The notes under the pieces were generated by a model. It worked only from the letters and a program-made list of their open reading frames with translations, was not told where the DNA came from and did no database searches. 64,000 nucleotides of DNA, taken from positions 19,406,052 to 19,470,051 of the forward strand of contig NC_088776.1 in assembly GCF_954871325.1 (NCBI RefSeq). Reading direction: 5' to 3'. This DNA is from Gordionus sp. m RMFG-2023. Taxonomy: Eukaryota > Nematomorpha > Gordioida > Chordodea > Parachordodidae. The translations under genes were made by a program, and so were the position numbers. Shown here piece after piece: positions 41,570 through 53,961 of this stretch (the stretch's first letter is position 1; each line of letters begins with the position of its first letter).

Positions 41570-43095
41570 TTAATATTTGCGGAAACTTATGAAGGCCCAC
41601 TTTACATGCATTGCTCTAATATATAAAATATCAATCTTTTTTACCGTTTTTCTAAATAAGCAAGCAATGCCATCCTCGTCTTCACCTAATGGACAATCGT
41701 ATTTGCCATCGCAAATGCTCTTTTCTTCAACGCAAACAATTCGACGGTCGCTAGTTAAACTAGGGCACGAATATTCGCCTTCATTTGAGCGGCATTCTTA
41801 TTACAAATTTTAAAGAAAAAACATAGTATATGCGATTTTATTGATGTAATAATTAGATTCTTCATAAATAGCAGAACCTAAGCAACATGGTTAATAGCCA
41901 AAAATGTGTTTATTTACACTTTACATTGAATATTAAGTGAATTAATTTAACCAGTAAATAGATACTTTTTTTCATAGATACCAATCTCGGATTTGTAAAT
42001 TTCTTATTATACCCAACTTACTTATAAAAACTAAATTTTATCAAATAATATGTTTACTATATTACTTTCGATTTTATGAATCGTTAAATGGTCATGGTAT
42101 GGAGAACGAGGCGAATTGTTAGAAGAAACGTTGTTAGTGTAATAGTGACTTCTGACTGAACGCTTGGATATACGATGCATAACATTGTTCATAATATTGG
42201 CGAAAAATGGGGACAAGGGCGTGTCGGAGATGAGAGATGGGAGTAGGGGACTTAATGGATTAACGCGTTTTTTGTTTCGATTTGAATGTTTATCAGCATT
42301 TTTTAAAGCGACGATATTGGTATTATTTATCGAATCGGTGTTGTATTGTATTTGAAATTTCTTAGATAGATGTGAGATATCAGTATTATCATTGCTTTTA
42401 TGGGTTGCGAATTGAGGTAATTGGGAATTGTATAGACTACTTCTATTGATTTGGGGGCTAGAATTGGCCCCCCTATATATTACATTGTTAAGCATTTGAT
42501 GTACGCTTGTTTCGTTTGTCGAGGCGTCGGGGATAATATTGGATATGTGAGGTTTGTATTTAGATGTATTGAAGTCGTATTGTAAACGATCGAATAAATT
42601 AGGCCTGGAAGCGGACTTATTCAGTGGTATTTGTTTGAAATTGAATAAGCGTGTAGGAGATGGTTTATCGATTTGATTTAGCACGAAGGAATTATTGTTA
42701 ATCGAACCTTCGGTGACTAACATTACGTTATAAGCTGTTTTAACAGATAGGTCTCTAAATCCAAGTCCTATCAAAGTATGATGAGATGAATGCTTGATGG
42801 TGGCGGTCTTATTTGAGGGGTCAATATATAAATTATTTTTAATTGATGGCTTAAGATTGTTATCTCCTACCGAACTCTCTTTTACTAAATTTGGCATAGA
42901 ATTCCAACTATGAGGTGTATCGTCTTCTCCAGACATAATTTGTTTCCTCACTTTAATCTTTTTGATAAGTAATAATTTTGAATCGTTTGTCGGTCTTTTA
43001 GTCATGGGAAATGGTTCGCAAACTATTATATACATGCACAACATCGTGATCCAAGGATATAAAAAACAGTGTAGATAAATACTGATAAAATTCAT
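41570..43095 (-). CDS. Secreted or membrane protein with one LDL-receptor class A module (2 exons)
   Basis: Exon A (43095-42066) encodes 343 residues plus one base. An in-frame TGA lies four codons before ATG 43095, which supports the start. The first ~30 residues (FISIYLHCFLYPWITMLCMY) look like a signal peptide or anchor. The rest is Ser/Asn-rich, with a possible furin-like site RISKRS. Exon B (41796-41570) starts in matching phase after an AAG acceptor. It encodes an LDLa module with six Cys spaced C-x8-C-x10-C-x6-C-x5-C-x10-C and the calcium-type box CDGKYDCPLGEDEDG. Reading on reaches a stop at 41572-41570, giving 418 residues. A donor (gtaaaa) after FRKT at 41645 could instead lead to further exons. 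Family unknown; ligand binding through LDLa is inference. Confidence 0.7.
41645..41796 (-). other. LDL-receptor class A domain exon
   Basis: Six Cys in 45 residues: CRSNEGEYSC, then C, SICDGKYDC and GIAC. The CDG-x2-DC and acidic ED-ED positions match the LDLa calcium site. The opposite strand carries an unrelated 78-codon ORF that can hide this exon. Confidence 0.85.
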
Positions 43096-44638
43096 CTCCC
43101 AACGCAATCAGGTGACTCTAATTGAGTTGGCCTTAAATCCCACACTTTATATAAAATAATAAATTTCAATATAACAAATTAAAATTGTAATTTTTTTTAG
43201 AAAAAATAAGTTTAAACAATAAGATTGAATATATATATCTTTTATATCTCAAGTAATGATAAAATTTCACAGATTCACTATTTTGTCGTTTATATAATAC
43301 TCATTTTAAGGAAGAATTTTTTAAATATAAATTATCTGTTTTTATGACAAATGTTTTACAAATATCTTTGATTTTATTTCGCTAGTTGGGTTGCATAAAG
43401 GGATAATGATTCTCCTAGTGTATATAAATTAGTCATGTAATCTTTGAAAAAATTTAATTATAAATCCCGAAAGAATTAAAATTGAGACAAATTACATTAT
43501 TATAGGATTGCAATTTTTTTAAATCCATTTCAAATTATAGAAAAATATGCCAATTAAAATGACTAAATAATAATTTGTGCTATATATATAGTAATTCGAA
43601 AAAATGTCTCACTTATAATATTCGAATATAAATAATATATTCCTTATTATAGGTTTTTAAATATTGTTACTAGTTAATTTTTACCAAATTTAAAATGAAG
43701 ACAATGTAGACTAGGAGTGACCAGAAATTTTATAAAAGTTTAGTCATATTATATTACTTAGTCATATTATAATGCTGAAATGATATCCGTCCTTGTTTAG
43801 TTATGCAATTGGTTTAATTTTTAAAAAAATATATAAAATTTTACGATAAATTAATAAAATATAGAATATTAACAATAAGTGACAATGGGAAAAGTATTAT
43901 AATTAATTCTCCCCTCCCCCATTAGTAAGGAACAAAAACGTAGAATTATATGATAAAATGGATGAATTAAATAGTATTTATAGATAATTTAGCTAAAAAA
44001 AAAATTAATTTGTAAGCCATGTAGTATATTTACATGTCGGAAGTTTTTCAGGGGTATCGACTTATTCAAAATTTTCTCGTATGTATTTCTGTATGTGTAG
44101 AGTACCTAGTAGAGTAGATCCGGCCAGTGAACCGAAAAATTTAATGTTATATTTTCTCCTGGTCCTTCCTTTGTGCATCATTGTTTACCACAATTATTAA
44201 ATGAATTTAAAAAAATATGAAAATTTTTTTTAGAAAGTAATATTTATAACTATTCATTTTCATATCATATATAATGATAGAATAAAAAACACCATTAAAT
44301 TAACAAAGTTATTGCTGAATATTTAAATTTAATGTGTAACACTAAAATATAGTAAAATGAATATTTTTTTGAGATTTCTTCCCTATAAGCTTTTTAAGAA
44401 TTTCGGACCCCTGCAGGCCACGCCTTAATTTAAATTTTTTGTATTTGTGTGAACTCGGGCGGAAAAAAATAATTTTATAGGTCTCCATACGATTAATAAA
44501 AGTTGTATCTTGATGATATTAATACATTTTTTTCGGGTAATGATGTATAGCGTTGACGGTTATTGATTTTTTAAATCTGGTTTATTAAAATATTATAAAA
44601 CGTCATAACTTTATCCTAATATATATAAAAGTTTTGGT
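43096..44638. other. Upstream region of the LDLa gene, AT-rich
   Basis: No promoter motif is assigned. On the minus strand 44181-44062 a 39-codon ORF (starts MMHKGRTRRKYN, then GSLAGSTLLGTLHIQ) looks protein-like, but its length is within chance expectation. Confidence 0.4.
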
Positions 44639-44791
44639 GTGGCGTCGGTGGCCTAGATGGTGAGCGCTTGTATCCCTAATCGTTCTAGGTTTAAATACCG
44701 CAAGGTCAGAGTTTTTTCTGAAGCTAATTAAGTAGTTCTATGCTATGGGGTATCATATATCGGAAGCGACCGCTTAATTCCGTTTATATAT
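44639..44791 (+). mobile_element. tRNA-derived SINE, copy 2
   Basis: Box A-like TGGCCTAGATGGTGAGCG and a decayed box B GGTTTAAATACC. The body atggggtatcatatatcgga and tail attccgtttatatatt align with copy 1 at 7100-7262. Confidence 0.72.
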
Positions 44792-44793
44792 TT

Positions 44794-45030
44794 CAGAGAC
44801 CTGACCATTTACACCGCCCGGTCCTGATTTTTTAAAAATATATTATAATATTTTTTTTAATTTTTATAGCTAATGGCGATTTAAAATATTCGGTTTTAAA
44901 ATATACCGCCCTGCCCGGATATCTTTAAAAATTTGTTTAGGGTATTTTAAAAAAAAATTAAGACCGGCCCAGGTATTTAAAAAAAAATTATCTTTAGACT
45001 CGACACGGGTATATTTAAAAAAAATTAAAT
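44794..45030. mobile_element. GC-motif MITE, partial
   Basis: The left end cagagacctgacc is followed by cgcccggtcctg, cgccctgcccgg, accggcccagg and gacacgggta blocks separated by A/T runs. No right end was recognised. It abuts the 3' end of SINE copy 2. Confidence 0.6.
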
Positions 45031-45409
45031 TGATATATATTAAATATTTGGTTGAGATGTTTAAACTATTCATTTTTTAAAGATATCGAGCTAACAGTTA
45101 TTAAAATTTCTCAAAAAATAAAAACTTTATTGATAAAAAATCTATAGTAAATTATTAAACAACTTTGAAAAATTGTTAATATTTTTTAAAATTTCTAGCA
45201 TGGCTAAAAAATATGTTTTTTTTATCCTTTTAAATATTTTAATGTTATATAGTTTAATGGTAGCTCTGAGTTAACATGCGCTAATCTAGCTATAATTAGG
45301 ATATTTTTTCTTAATATGTTCTTCATAAAAGGTGTAGACTAAAGAAAAGATTCCATTTACAATCTGTTGAAAAAATTTATCCCTATCTGTTTCAGACCAC
45401 AGGAAATTA

Positions 45410-45560
45410 TGTTATCACTTGCTAGCCACTTTGAAACAGAAGTTTTGGGACGGTAGAAGGGGGAAGAGGATGACATGAACATAATGGTTATCACTAACAG
45501 CTTATGCTCAGGCTGATAGAAAAAGTGGTTAAGAGATATAACTGGCCAACTCGGGTAAAC
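45410..45560 (+). mobile_element. LINE ORF2 C-terminal relic
   Basis: A short patch reads GRRGKRMT ... LTAYAQADRK and, after a frameshift, KKWLRDITGQLG. This fits the A-x-DR-x-x-W motif at LINE ORF2 ends. Heavily decayed. Confidence 0.4.
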
Positions 45561-48500
45561 CTAGAAATAGGTCACTAATCGAAAAAATTGAATTGATATG
45601 GATTACTGGCCTAAATCTTATTCACAAAATTGTTAATTATATTTTGCTAGTGAAAGTTCAGTTAAAAAATTTTAATTAGTTTTTGAATTTAATTAATTTA
45701 TGTTAACTGATAGTACGTGTCTATTATTTTCGGTGTAATATATTAATTATAAATAATACTAACTGGGTAATACAACAAATATATAATTCCTTGACACCAA
45801 CATCTTAATTAATTTAAAATATTTTATCAAATATAATTGCAGGTGCTCTGCGTTCTAACAGTGTAAATAATTTTTGAATTCTAAGATATTTTTACAAATA
45901 TGTTAAGTTTTTTTTTAAAATATGTTACCTTTTTTTCGGTTTTTAAATTAACACTTTTATAATATAAAATAATATTTAAAATTTAACATTTATGCTAACT
46001 AACAATTAAGAGCACTTGAATGATTATGGCAGGTGTTTGAATTGTGTTAAATATTTAACAAATATATGATAATATATTCAAAAGAAACTTTTATTTTATG
46101 GCACGCTCTTGTGGCAATAGGTACAATATGTGATTTAGTAAGTATTAAAAAAAAATCAGAAAAAAAATATCTCAAACATAAAGACAGAGGGCAATAAAGC
46201 ACCGGACAGAAATACACCAATTTTAACAATATATTTAAAATGCTTTAAAAAGATTTATTTTCGGGAAGGGTTAATTTACTTTAGAAATAAATGATTTTTT
46301 TTGTCCGGTATAATATCTTTCGGGATATTGGTCCGTCTTGGATATTTTTGTCCTATATTCAGAAATATTACATTCACTAAGATTAAATGTAATATAAAAC
46401 TTGTTTTGAGCCTATTATACAACCTGACATTGTGCCATACTTAATAAATTTTGTATTTTCTGAGATTTAGTAAAGTCTTATCGATAATTATATGAAATTT
46501 TCTAATCTCATTGTATTTTTGGCTCAAATCACAGAGTTTATAAAGTATTAAATTTGGGTTTTTATTATAACATTTATTTATCTTTTTAAAAATAAAATAT
46601 AACTAAGGTTGTCTTGCTCAAATTTGCAGTGTATTTAAGGGACCCATTTTTTAATGATACTGATTCCGAAGTAAAAAATGCTAATGTTGAAAAAAAGAAT
46701 GTTGCGATTTTCAGTTTGATTACAAAATTCTTTCTCATTCATTTTTATGAATTCGCTCATAAATGAAACATGACCCTTAGCTCATTGTCACCCATAGGTA
46801 AAACATTGGTATATCATTTCTTCTGAATAGTATGTTTATATTAGAACTTTCATCCACTCATTCATTTAAACAACTCCCTTTGTACTATCCTCAACCAAAG
46901 GTTAAATAGTGTATTTTGATTGATTTTATTGTACAATACTAATTAGATAATTGGAAGCTAACCTTATTTAAATCCAATAATAAATGGCATTGAATTTATT
47001 TAACAAAGTTTTATTTTTGTCTACGGTTAGACAAAAAGATGAATTTTTAATGCAGATATCATTGGAAGGATCCCAAAATGAAATCCTGTATACGTTTCTT
47101 AGAAGTCTGTAACGGGCGCATAGGTGAGCGGGCGGGTTAAAAATATTTTTAAAATAATGGGTGGGCGGGTTTTAAATTATTACCCTCAAAATCAACAAAA
47201 CCGGCTTATATTTATTAAAAATTATCTTTTTATTTCATAATATTCTATATTTATTATAAAAAAGAACCAAACCACCAATCAAATGACTTTTAACCAGAGG
47301 GGAGAATTTAAACAATAGGTAGGCAGAATCAGGTTAAACACATGCCAATTGAAGATTTTTTAAAGTCACTGGTGCAAATATAATTTTTTAAGCATGCTAA
47401 TAGTGGATCGTAGTGAGACCCAGATCCGCAAATCATTATGTAAATAAATTGTAATTCTTTCTAATTATGTATATAATGAACATAAAATAAACTTTATTAA
47501 AAATAATTATATATTTATAAAACATGAAAATTCAAATTATTATTTTTACTTATCGTTCTTTTGTTAACGAATGATTGTTTTTTTTTTTAGAATATTTAAT
47601 CGGTTAGATAATAAAATGGGTACACAAGATCCTATGAAAATATTCATCCAATTTAATGTCGAATTATAAATTTTTAAATATATTCTGAACTTTAAAATAT
47701 TAAATTTTTTTTTATCAAAATCAAAAGGTAATATTAGTAGAATTTATATGTTGTAATGTAACAACTAACTAATAAGGATTTAAGGTTTAAAAAAATTGTT
47801 AATAGAATTAGTAAATATTATAATTAGAAAAATTATTTTTTAAATATATTGTATTTGTATATATATACTATAGAATAGATAGATAATATAGGTATTTAAT
47901 ATTTATAATAAATTGTATATCATTTTCCCCTTTATCAAAGAAGGATAAATTTAAAATATTATAATATAAATAAGACAATAAATTAGGTATATTATATTAT
48001 AATACTATTTTTTTTTTCTATGCCTGTCAATTTTTTTTTATAAAAATGTTATCAGGTATTTTTTGTAAATGTAGTAGTAGTAGTATAATAATAATAAAAT
48101 ATTTATAGAGAAAGTCCAATCAAGGGGTTATTTATTATATACAATTCTTTTTGAAAGCTCAAAACATTTTTATTTTAAGACATTTTATGTTATTATTAAA
48201 ATTATGATTTATTATATCAATAATTAATGATAATTTTTGATACGCATTTGCTAAAAACTTAGACAGTTCAAAATAAATTATTCAATATCGCGTTGCTCTG
48301 TTATTATAGGATTTTAAATCCACCCTCTCCCCCTCCCTAATAGATCAAAATTTAATCGTGTAGGATGTTTTTAAAACAATTTCCTTTAAACATGATCTAA
48401 GTGGCGTATAGCTCTAGTATATAATTTGAAAATTCACAGATCTTTATTAAACATGATAAAATTTAGGGCTACAATATAGGAGGTGAAAAGCTTTATAAGA

Positions 48501-51500
48501 AATTATAAGATACACACTATCGGCTCATAGGCCTAGTCACAATTTTCACAAGGAGTTTATGAGTGAATACTTCTCCAAAAATATTTATAATACATTTTTA
48601 AGATAAATTTGGTTTATACACTCTTCTGTAATATGTTATTTTCGGAAAAATTTCAATAATGGTTACAATTAGATCTTTGCAACGACAAAATAAACTATCG
48701 GCAATGTTTTATTTTAAAACTATCGGCGGGTGCCGCATGACGATTTTTGCCGTCCATTTATACCGTTAGTGATGCGACGAAGGTCAAATTTTTGTTATTT
48801 TTCTCTTATTAATTTTTAAAAAAATTAAGCACAATTTATTTCACGAGAATCATTTGAGTCAAAAGTGAGTTTAGCAAAATACACGTTCACTACGTGTGCT
48901 TGGGGATGGGAAACAGAATATTTTTCTGGTTAAAATTAAAAGTTTTGAAGGTTCATATTTTTTTTCTCAAAAGTCGAATACAATATCCATTGATAGATAG
49001 AGGAAAAAAATAATAAATAACACTCTTGCCTTAGAAGAATAAGGATATTTTCTTAGTCTTAATTGGTTTAGCGGCTAGCTGATCACTGCCATATAAATTG
49101 AACTGATGTATATATGAATATGTACCTGCTAATAGTTAAGTATTCCTCTAAATTATAATGAAAATTATTTTTAATAGATAATACTTTAATTCCGAAACTT
49201 TAATTCCTATACTTCAATTCAAAGCCCTAAAATTCAAATTATAAAATTTATGAATTTATGAAATATACATCTTGAAGAAAGTATTATCAAAGAGCTAGAA
49301 GCTTGAGAAAGAAAATTCAAACGACAAAATTTGATATAAACCCTTTACAAAATTAAAGACAATCTTAAATTAAAAAAAAACCACATATTAATTAAAATTT
49401 ATAAAGCTGTCTTAATTATAAATAAAGTATCTATACCAAATACATATTTATTCTTTTGTAACTTAATATTATTTTAAAGGGCACTTGTAAAAGGGAAAAA
49501 ATATTTTTGCTTGTAATTTAAATCTAAAAGGTCATAAAAAGAGTTTTCTGAATAAAATAGAATGAATTATAAAAAAAATGTTTTTATTTTATTTTATTTT
49601 ATATTTTTAATATAATTATGACACAGATATTTTATAATTATTAAGGTATATTATAGATACATGGATAAAGATATTAGTCAAAAAAAATTTCTTTTATAAC
49701 TACCTTTTAACAAAAAAAGGTAGGTAGGTATGTCATTATAATCAGTTTATTACTACAAAGGAAGAAGGGCGAGGATGCTCAATGCTTTCTTTCGTAATTT
49801 AAAGTTTTTATGTTTTATAAAAGGTATATTATATTTATTAATATTTTTTTATTCGTTTGGTATTGTATATCAAAGACAGAGAATAAAATAATTTTTGAAA
49901 TTTTTTTTATGAGAGGATATATTTTATATAAATTTAAATTTTTTTTTTATCTAAGTTGTTTTTAAGTAAAGATAAAGTATTAAAATCTGTTATTTCAATC
50001 TTTCTATCTAAAAAAATTATTTAGATTTCTAATTTAGAATATCATTAATTATATAAAAGATATATTAAACATATTGAATCTATCCCTTCTAACTGATAAC
50101 CTATAGACAGGATGAATATACGAGAATTAAAATGTGACATGTTTTTCAAGTATCTTTCCTTTAAATCATATAATTATGTAGGACATATAATGTAGATTTC
50201 GATTCCGAAAAAACTTTATCAAGGATTATTAATATTTAGGGAAATTGTTTAGACTCAGAAAATAAAAACTAATAAAATGTAACACCATAATTCTAAAAAA
50301 ATTAAACTATTTATATTTTTGCCTGACACCGAATTCACCAGGGTGGGGTTAGTTTCACCCAGTAACCCTATTTTGAAATATTTTTCTAATCTGACAAATC
50401 ATGAAATAAAATCAGCTATTAGAAAATACATAATATAATTACATTTAAAAAAAATATCATTTTAAAATATCATGCTAATTAAAATTGTGTTAGATGATCT
50501 CGTGATGAGATAATTAATTTATTATGTAATATAACAATTATAATTTAATTAGTCATTTCATTTCTACTTGCTATATATTAATTAAACACTAATTAACGCC
50601 ACTTATTGTCTAATTGTTTTCTATACTATACATGGTATCGTAATATTAATTATTCTAAAATATTGCATAATTTATTTTGAGGAAGTATATTGTAATTAAT
50701 TATCTTCGAATTTGTAAAATTATGCATTAGAAAATCATTTTTTAAAAAAAAAGAAAGACGTATAACATGAAATTATGTACTATGAATGCCGAATGATCAT
50801 ATGGTACAATATAAATTTTAAAAAGATTTTATGTTTTTAAATTGGAAATTAATCTATTATACTAATATATTTTTTGTCATAGGTTTCTCATATATAATGC
50901 AGAGTTATTAATATATTTATACTATAATTATAATTATTTTTCGATATTGTTTAAATTAGAAATTAATTCAGTAACTCTCTTATTTGATATGATAATTGGA
51001 ATAAGGTTTTTAATTTTTTTAAATTTTATAATATTTAAAATGCAAGAATGGTCGGAAGGATCTTTTTTTATTAACGGAAGAGGCTTTATTATATTGCTAC
51101 CTTTCAAAGACTCCAATATATGTTTTAGTTTAATCTGACATTAAAATCTAAATATTGTTTTAATTATTCTTATTTTCCTTATTTTTATTAAATTTAAATA
51201 CATTTATAATATTTTTTTAAAAAAATATATATTTATATGTTAATTATGTTCCAGAAACAAAACAAAAACTTAAAAAGAATAAAAAAAATTGACTTTCATG
51301 TTGGTCACACACAGGTATAATTAGTTAGTTTATTAAAACACAAGGGGATATCACTTTGTCGGATTAAAGAGACGGGAGATAATAAAAGGAGTTATTTATG
51401 ATTATATATAATTCAAAAATTAACTTGGAAAGAAAAGGTAAATTTAAAGTAACCTTAATCGAATTACAAAACTTTAAAATATATTGTAATGCATAATATT

Positions 51501-52124
51501 AGTTATATTTATATATAGATTTATGATCTCCTTTCCAATAGATTATTTTTTCTTTTTAATTAAAAAATAACAAATATAGGTAATAAAAAATTTTCGTAAA
51601 GGAAGTAAGTTGATTAGAAATTTTACTGTTTTTTAAAAAATTTTAAATATAAAATAAAAAATTGTTTATATATTCCCGAAAATAAATTTAATTATATTTT
51701 ATATTATAAATTTTTAAAAAAGCGAAATATTAAATTATATAAATTTTAATGAATATGGGAAATTTAAAAAAAAAATATATATATTATATTTAAAATATTT
51801 ATAATTTTTAAAAATATAAACAATCGTTAAAAAAGCCATATAAAGTATTTAAAGCAGTAGTCCCGGATTCGACTCTTATATGGTCAATGCCTTTATATAA
51901 AAAAAATGTTATAAAAAATTTCATTGAGATATAATACATAAAAAATTTTAAAAAAAGTTATCATAGACACTTCAAATCAAAAAGGCAATATATATTATAA
52001 TTAACCCAACCCTAATTATTTGTCATAAAAAAGAAGAAAAAAATGATTGTGATAATGTGATAGGTTATACTATAGTTATCTTTAATATACCATATTTCCC
52101 ATTCATTTGAAATTATAAGTATTA
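45561..52124. other. Long AT-rich interval without a supported gene
   Basis: Contains GC-motif repeat debris near 47105-47220 (gagcgggcggg and gggcgggttt), (AGT)n/(AAT)n at about 48071-48096 and many A/T runs. A candidate spliced small ORF at 46984-47108 plus 47591-47669 (67 codons) and a minus-strand segment at 51134-50934 are open but unsupported by homology. Confidence 0.45.
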
Positions 52125-52344
52125 CAGAGACCTGCAGAGGCACCATTTGCACGGCCCGGCCCGGTTTTAAATTTTTTAGGCCCGGCCCGGATATTTTTTA
52201 AAAAAAAATTTCAGGCCCGGCTCGGAATTTTTTAAAATTATATTCGACCTGGTATATACAAAAATTCACCTATGAGGTATTTTACCATATTTTTCAGCGA
52301 GTATTATCGCTTATTATTTAAAAAATACATGTAAAAAGCTAATA

Positions 52345-52645
52345 TTTTGAGAATATTATATTGAATTTATAAAAATTATAAAACTGTTATTTATAATTTG
52401 AGCATATACTATATTTTATATTGAATTTATAAAAATAAAACTAATATTCATAAATATGGTAATAATATTTTGAGCATATACTATATTTTATATTGCATTT
52501 AAAAAAATAAAACTAATATTTAATTTATAAAAATGGAAAATATTTTGAGAATATAATATATTGTATTTAATTTACTATTTAATTTACTATTTAATTTACT
52601 ATTTAATTTACTATTTAATTTACTATTTAATTTACTATTTAATTT
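52345..52645. repeat. A/T minisatellite tracts within the hAT element
   Basis: Imperfect ~75-bp units (attttgagcatatactatat, then tttatattga-tttataaaaat) are followed by a regular 12-bp array of actatttaattt at about 52564-52645. Confidence 0.8.
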
Positions 52646-53484
52646 ATAAAATAAAAATAAATCGCTATTTAAAAAAATGCATGTATAATAAATAGTATTT
52701 TGAAAATATAATCTAATTGCACAATATTAATTTAATTTATTTTATAAAAGAAGATAATTGTATTATATAATATTGTAAAAAAAAATAATGAAAAATGTTG
52801 GATTAATGACTCAAGGTAAATATAATAAATGCAATAAATATTTGACAGTTTGCAAATTAAAAAACCAGCATGATTGACGAAACCCTATACTCAAGAAAGA
52901 TATTAAAAATTCACAAATTATCATGAAGAAAGAGAAGCATATCTACCTTTTCAGGTTGAAGATTACTTCTTCTTTCTTCAAGAATTCTCCCAGTAGTGGA
53001 AAGCTCACACCTTGCACTTGAAGCAGGAATTGCCAATACCCGTTTTGCCAATTTTGCTAAAAATTCGCTTTGATGAGCCGCCCACCACTCTAACAAATTA
53101 TCCTAAATGTTTCATCTATTTTTTTATTTAAGTAATTATAATATTCATCATCGGGTATTGACATATTACCAGAATTACCATCGTCCCATTTGTCATAAAA
53201 CGATTCGGTTTGTTTAACAACAGCCGTAATTTGACTGGTCGGTGGTATTTCATTTACTTCCTGGAGCCTCTTGTAATTTAATATTATCTTTTATATAGTT
53301 TTCCGTCATCTTGCGATCTGTCCCTGACAACATACGTAATTGCTTGAATTTGGGACAGAGAAAAAGAGAAATAAAATGATACTTGTGTAAAACAAATTTT
53401 TCAATTAAAAAATGCTTTATATTAAGTAAAATCAATTTTATTTCTCCTTTTTCGCTTTGAAAGGTATTAAACTTCAAGAAGTGA

Positions 53485-53690
53485 TATTCCTTTATTTGAT
53501 TTGTTTTAGTAAAATATATTCTAAAAATTTAGATATGAATTATAAAAAAATATATTAATAATACTTGAATATTGGGGCTTATTTAGATATTCCTTTATTT
53601 GATTGTTTTGGTAAAATATGTTGTAAAAATTTAGATATGAATTATAAAAAAATATATTAATACTTTGAATAAATTTGCAGGAAATTAATA
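53485..53690. repeat. Two-copy tandem repeat, ~103-bp unit, inside the hAT element
   Basis: tattcctttatttgat and aaaaatttagatatgaatta recur about 103 bp apart. Confidence 0.75.
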
Positions 53691-53961
53691 ATTAGATCGA
53701 TCTGTGGGTGTTAGGTAGTGTTAACCATCACCCAATATTATATTAATATTAACTATAATATAATATAATCTTATAATCATTAACTCATAATGTAAAAATT
53801 TTAAATATTAAGGCCCGGCCCGGATATATTTAAAAAAAAATTTTTAGGCCCGGCCCGGCCCGGCCCGGATATGTTTAAAAAATATTTTTTTAGGCCCGGC
53901 CAGGGTATATTTAAAAAATTTAAAATACGGCCGGGCTTAGGGCCGGGCCTGCAGGTCTCTG

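Larger units (their letters stand above)
52125..53961 (-). mobile_element. hAT element with transposase relics; likely parent of the GC-motif MITEs
   Basis: The ends CAGAGACCTGCAGAGG and GGGCCTGCAGGTCTCTG form inverted repeats. Subterminal cggcccggcccgg arrays stand out from AT-rich DNA. On the minus strand, 53390-53270 has CPKFKQLRMLSGTDRK (the hAT DPRFK-x-L motif) and 53096-52911 has MLEWWAAHQSEF, LAIPASSARCELSTTGRIL and RRSNLQPEKVDMLLFLHDN, the C-terminal dimerisation domain. The central part is missing. Flanks agtatta/agtttta are only a weak TSD candidate. Confidence 0.9.

Noticed and set aside
42164-42355. 63-codon plus-strand ORF
   Set aside because: Shadow of the 343-residue minus-strand exon of the LDLa gene.
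50934-51134. Minus-strand open segment after a good gtcag acceptor
   Set aside because: No homology recognised; length within chance expectation.
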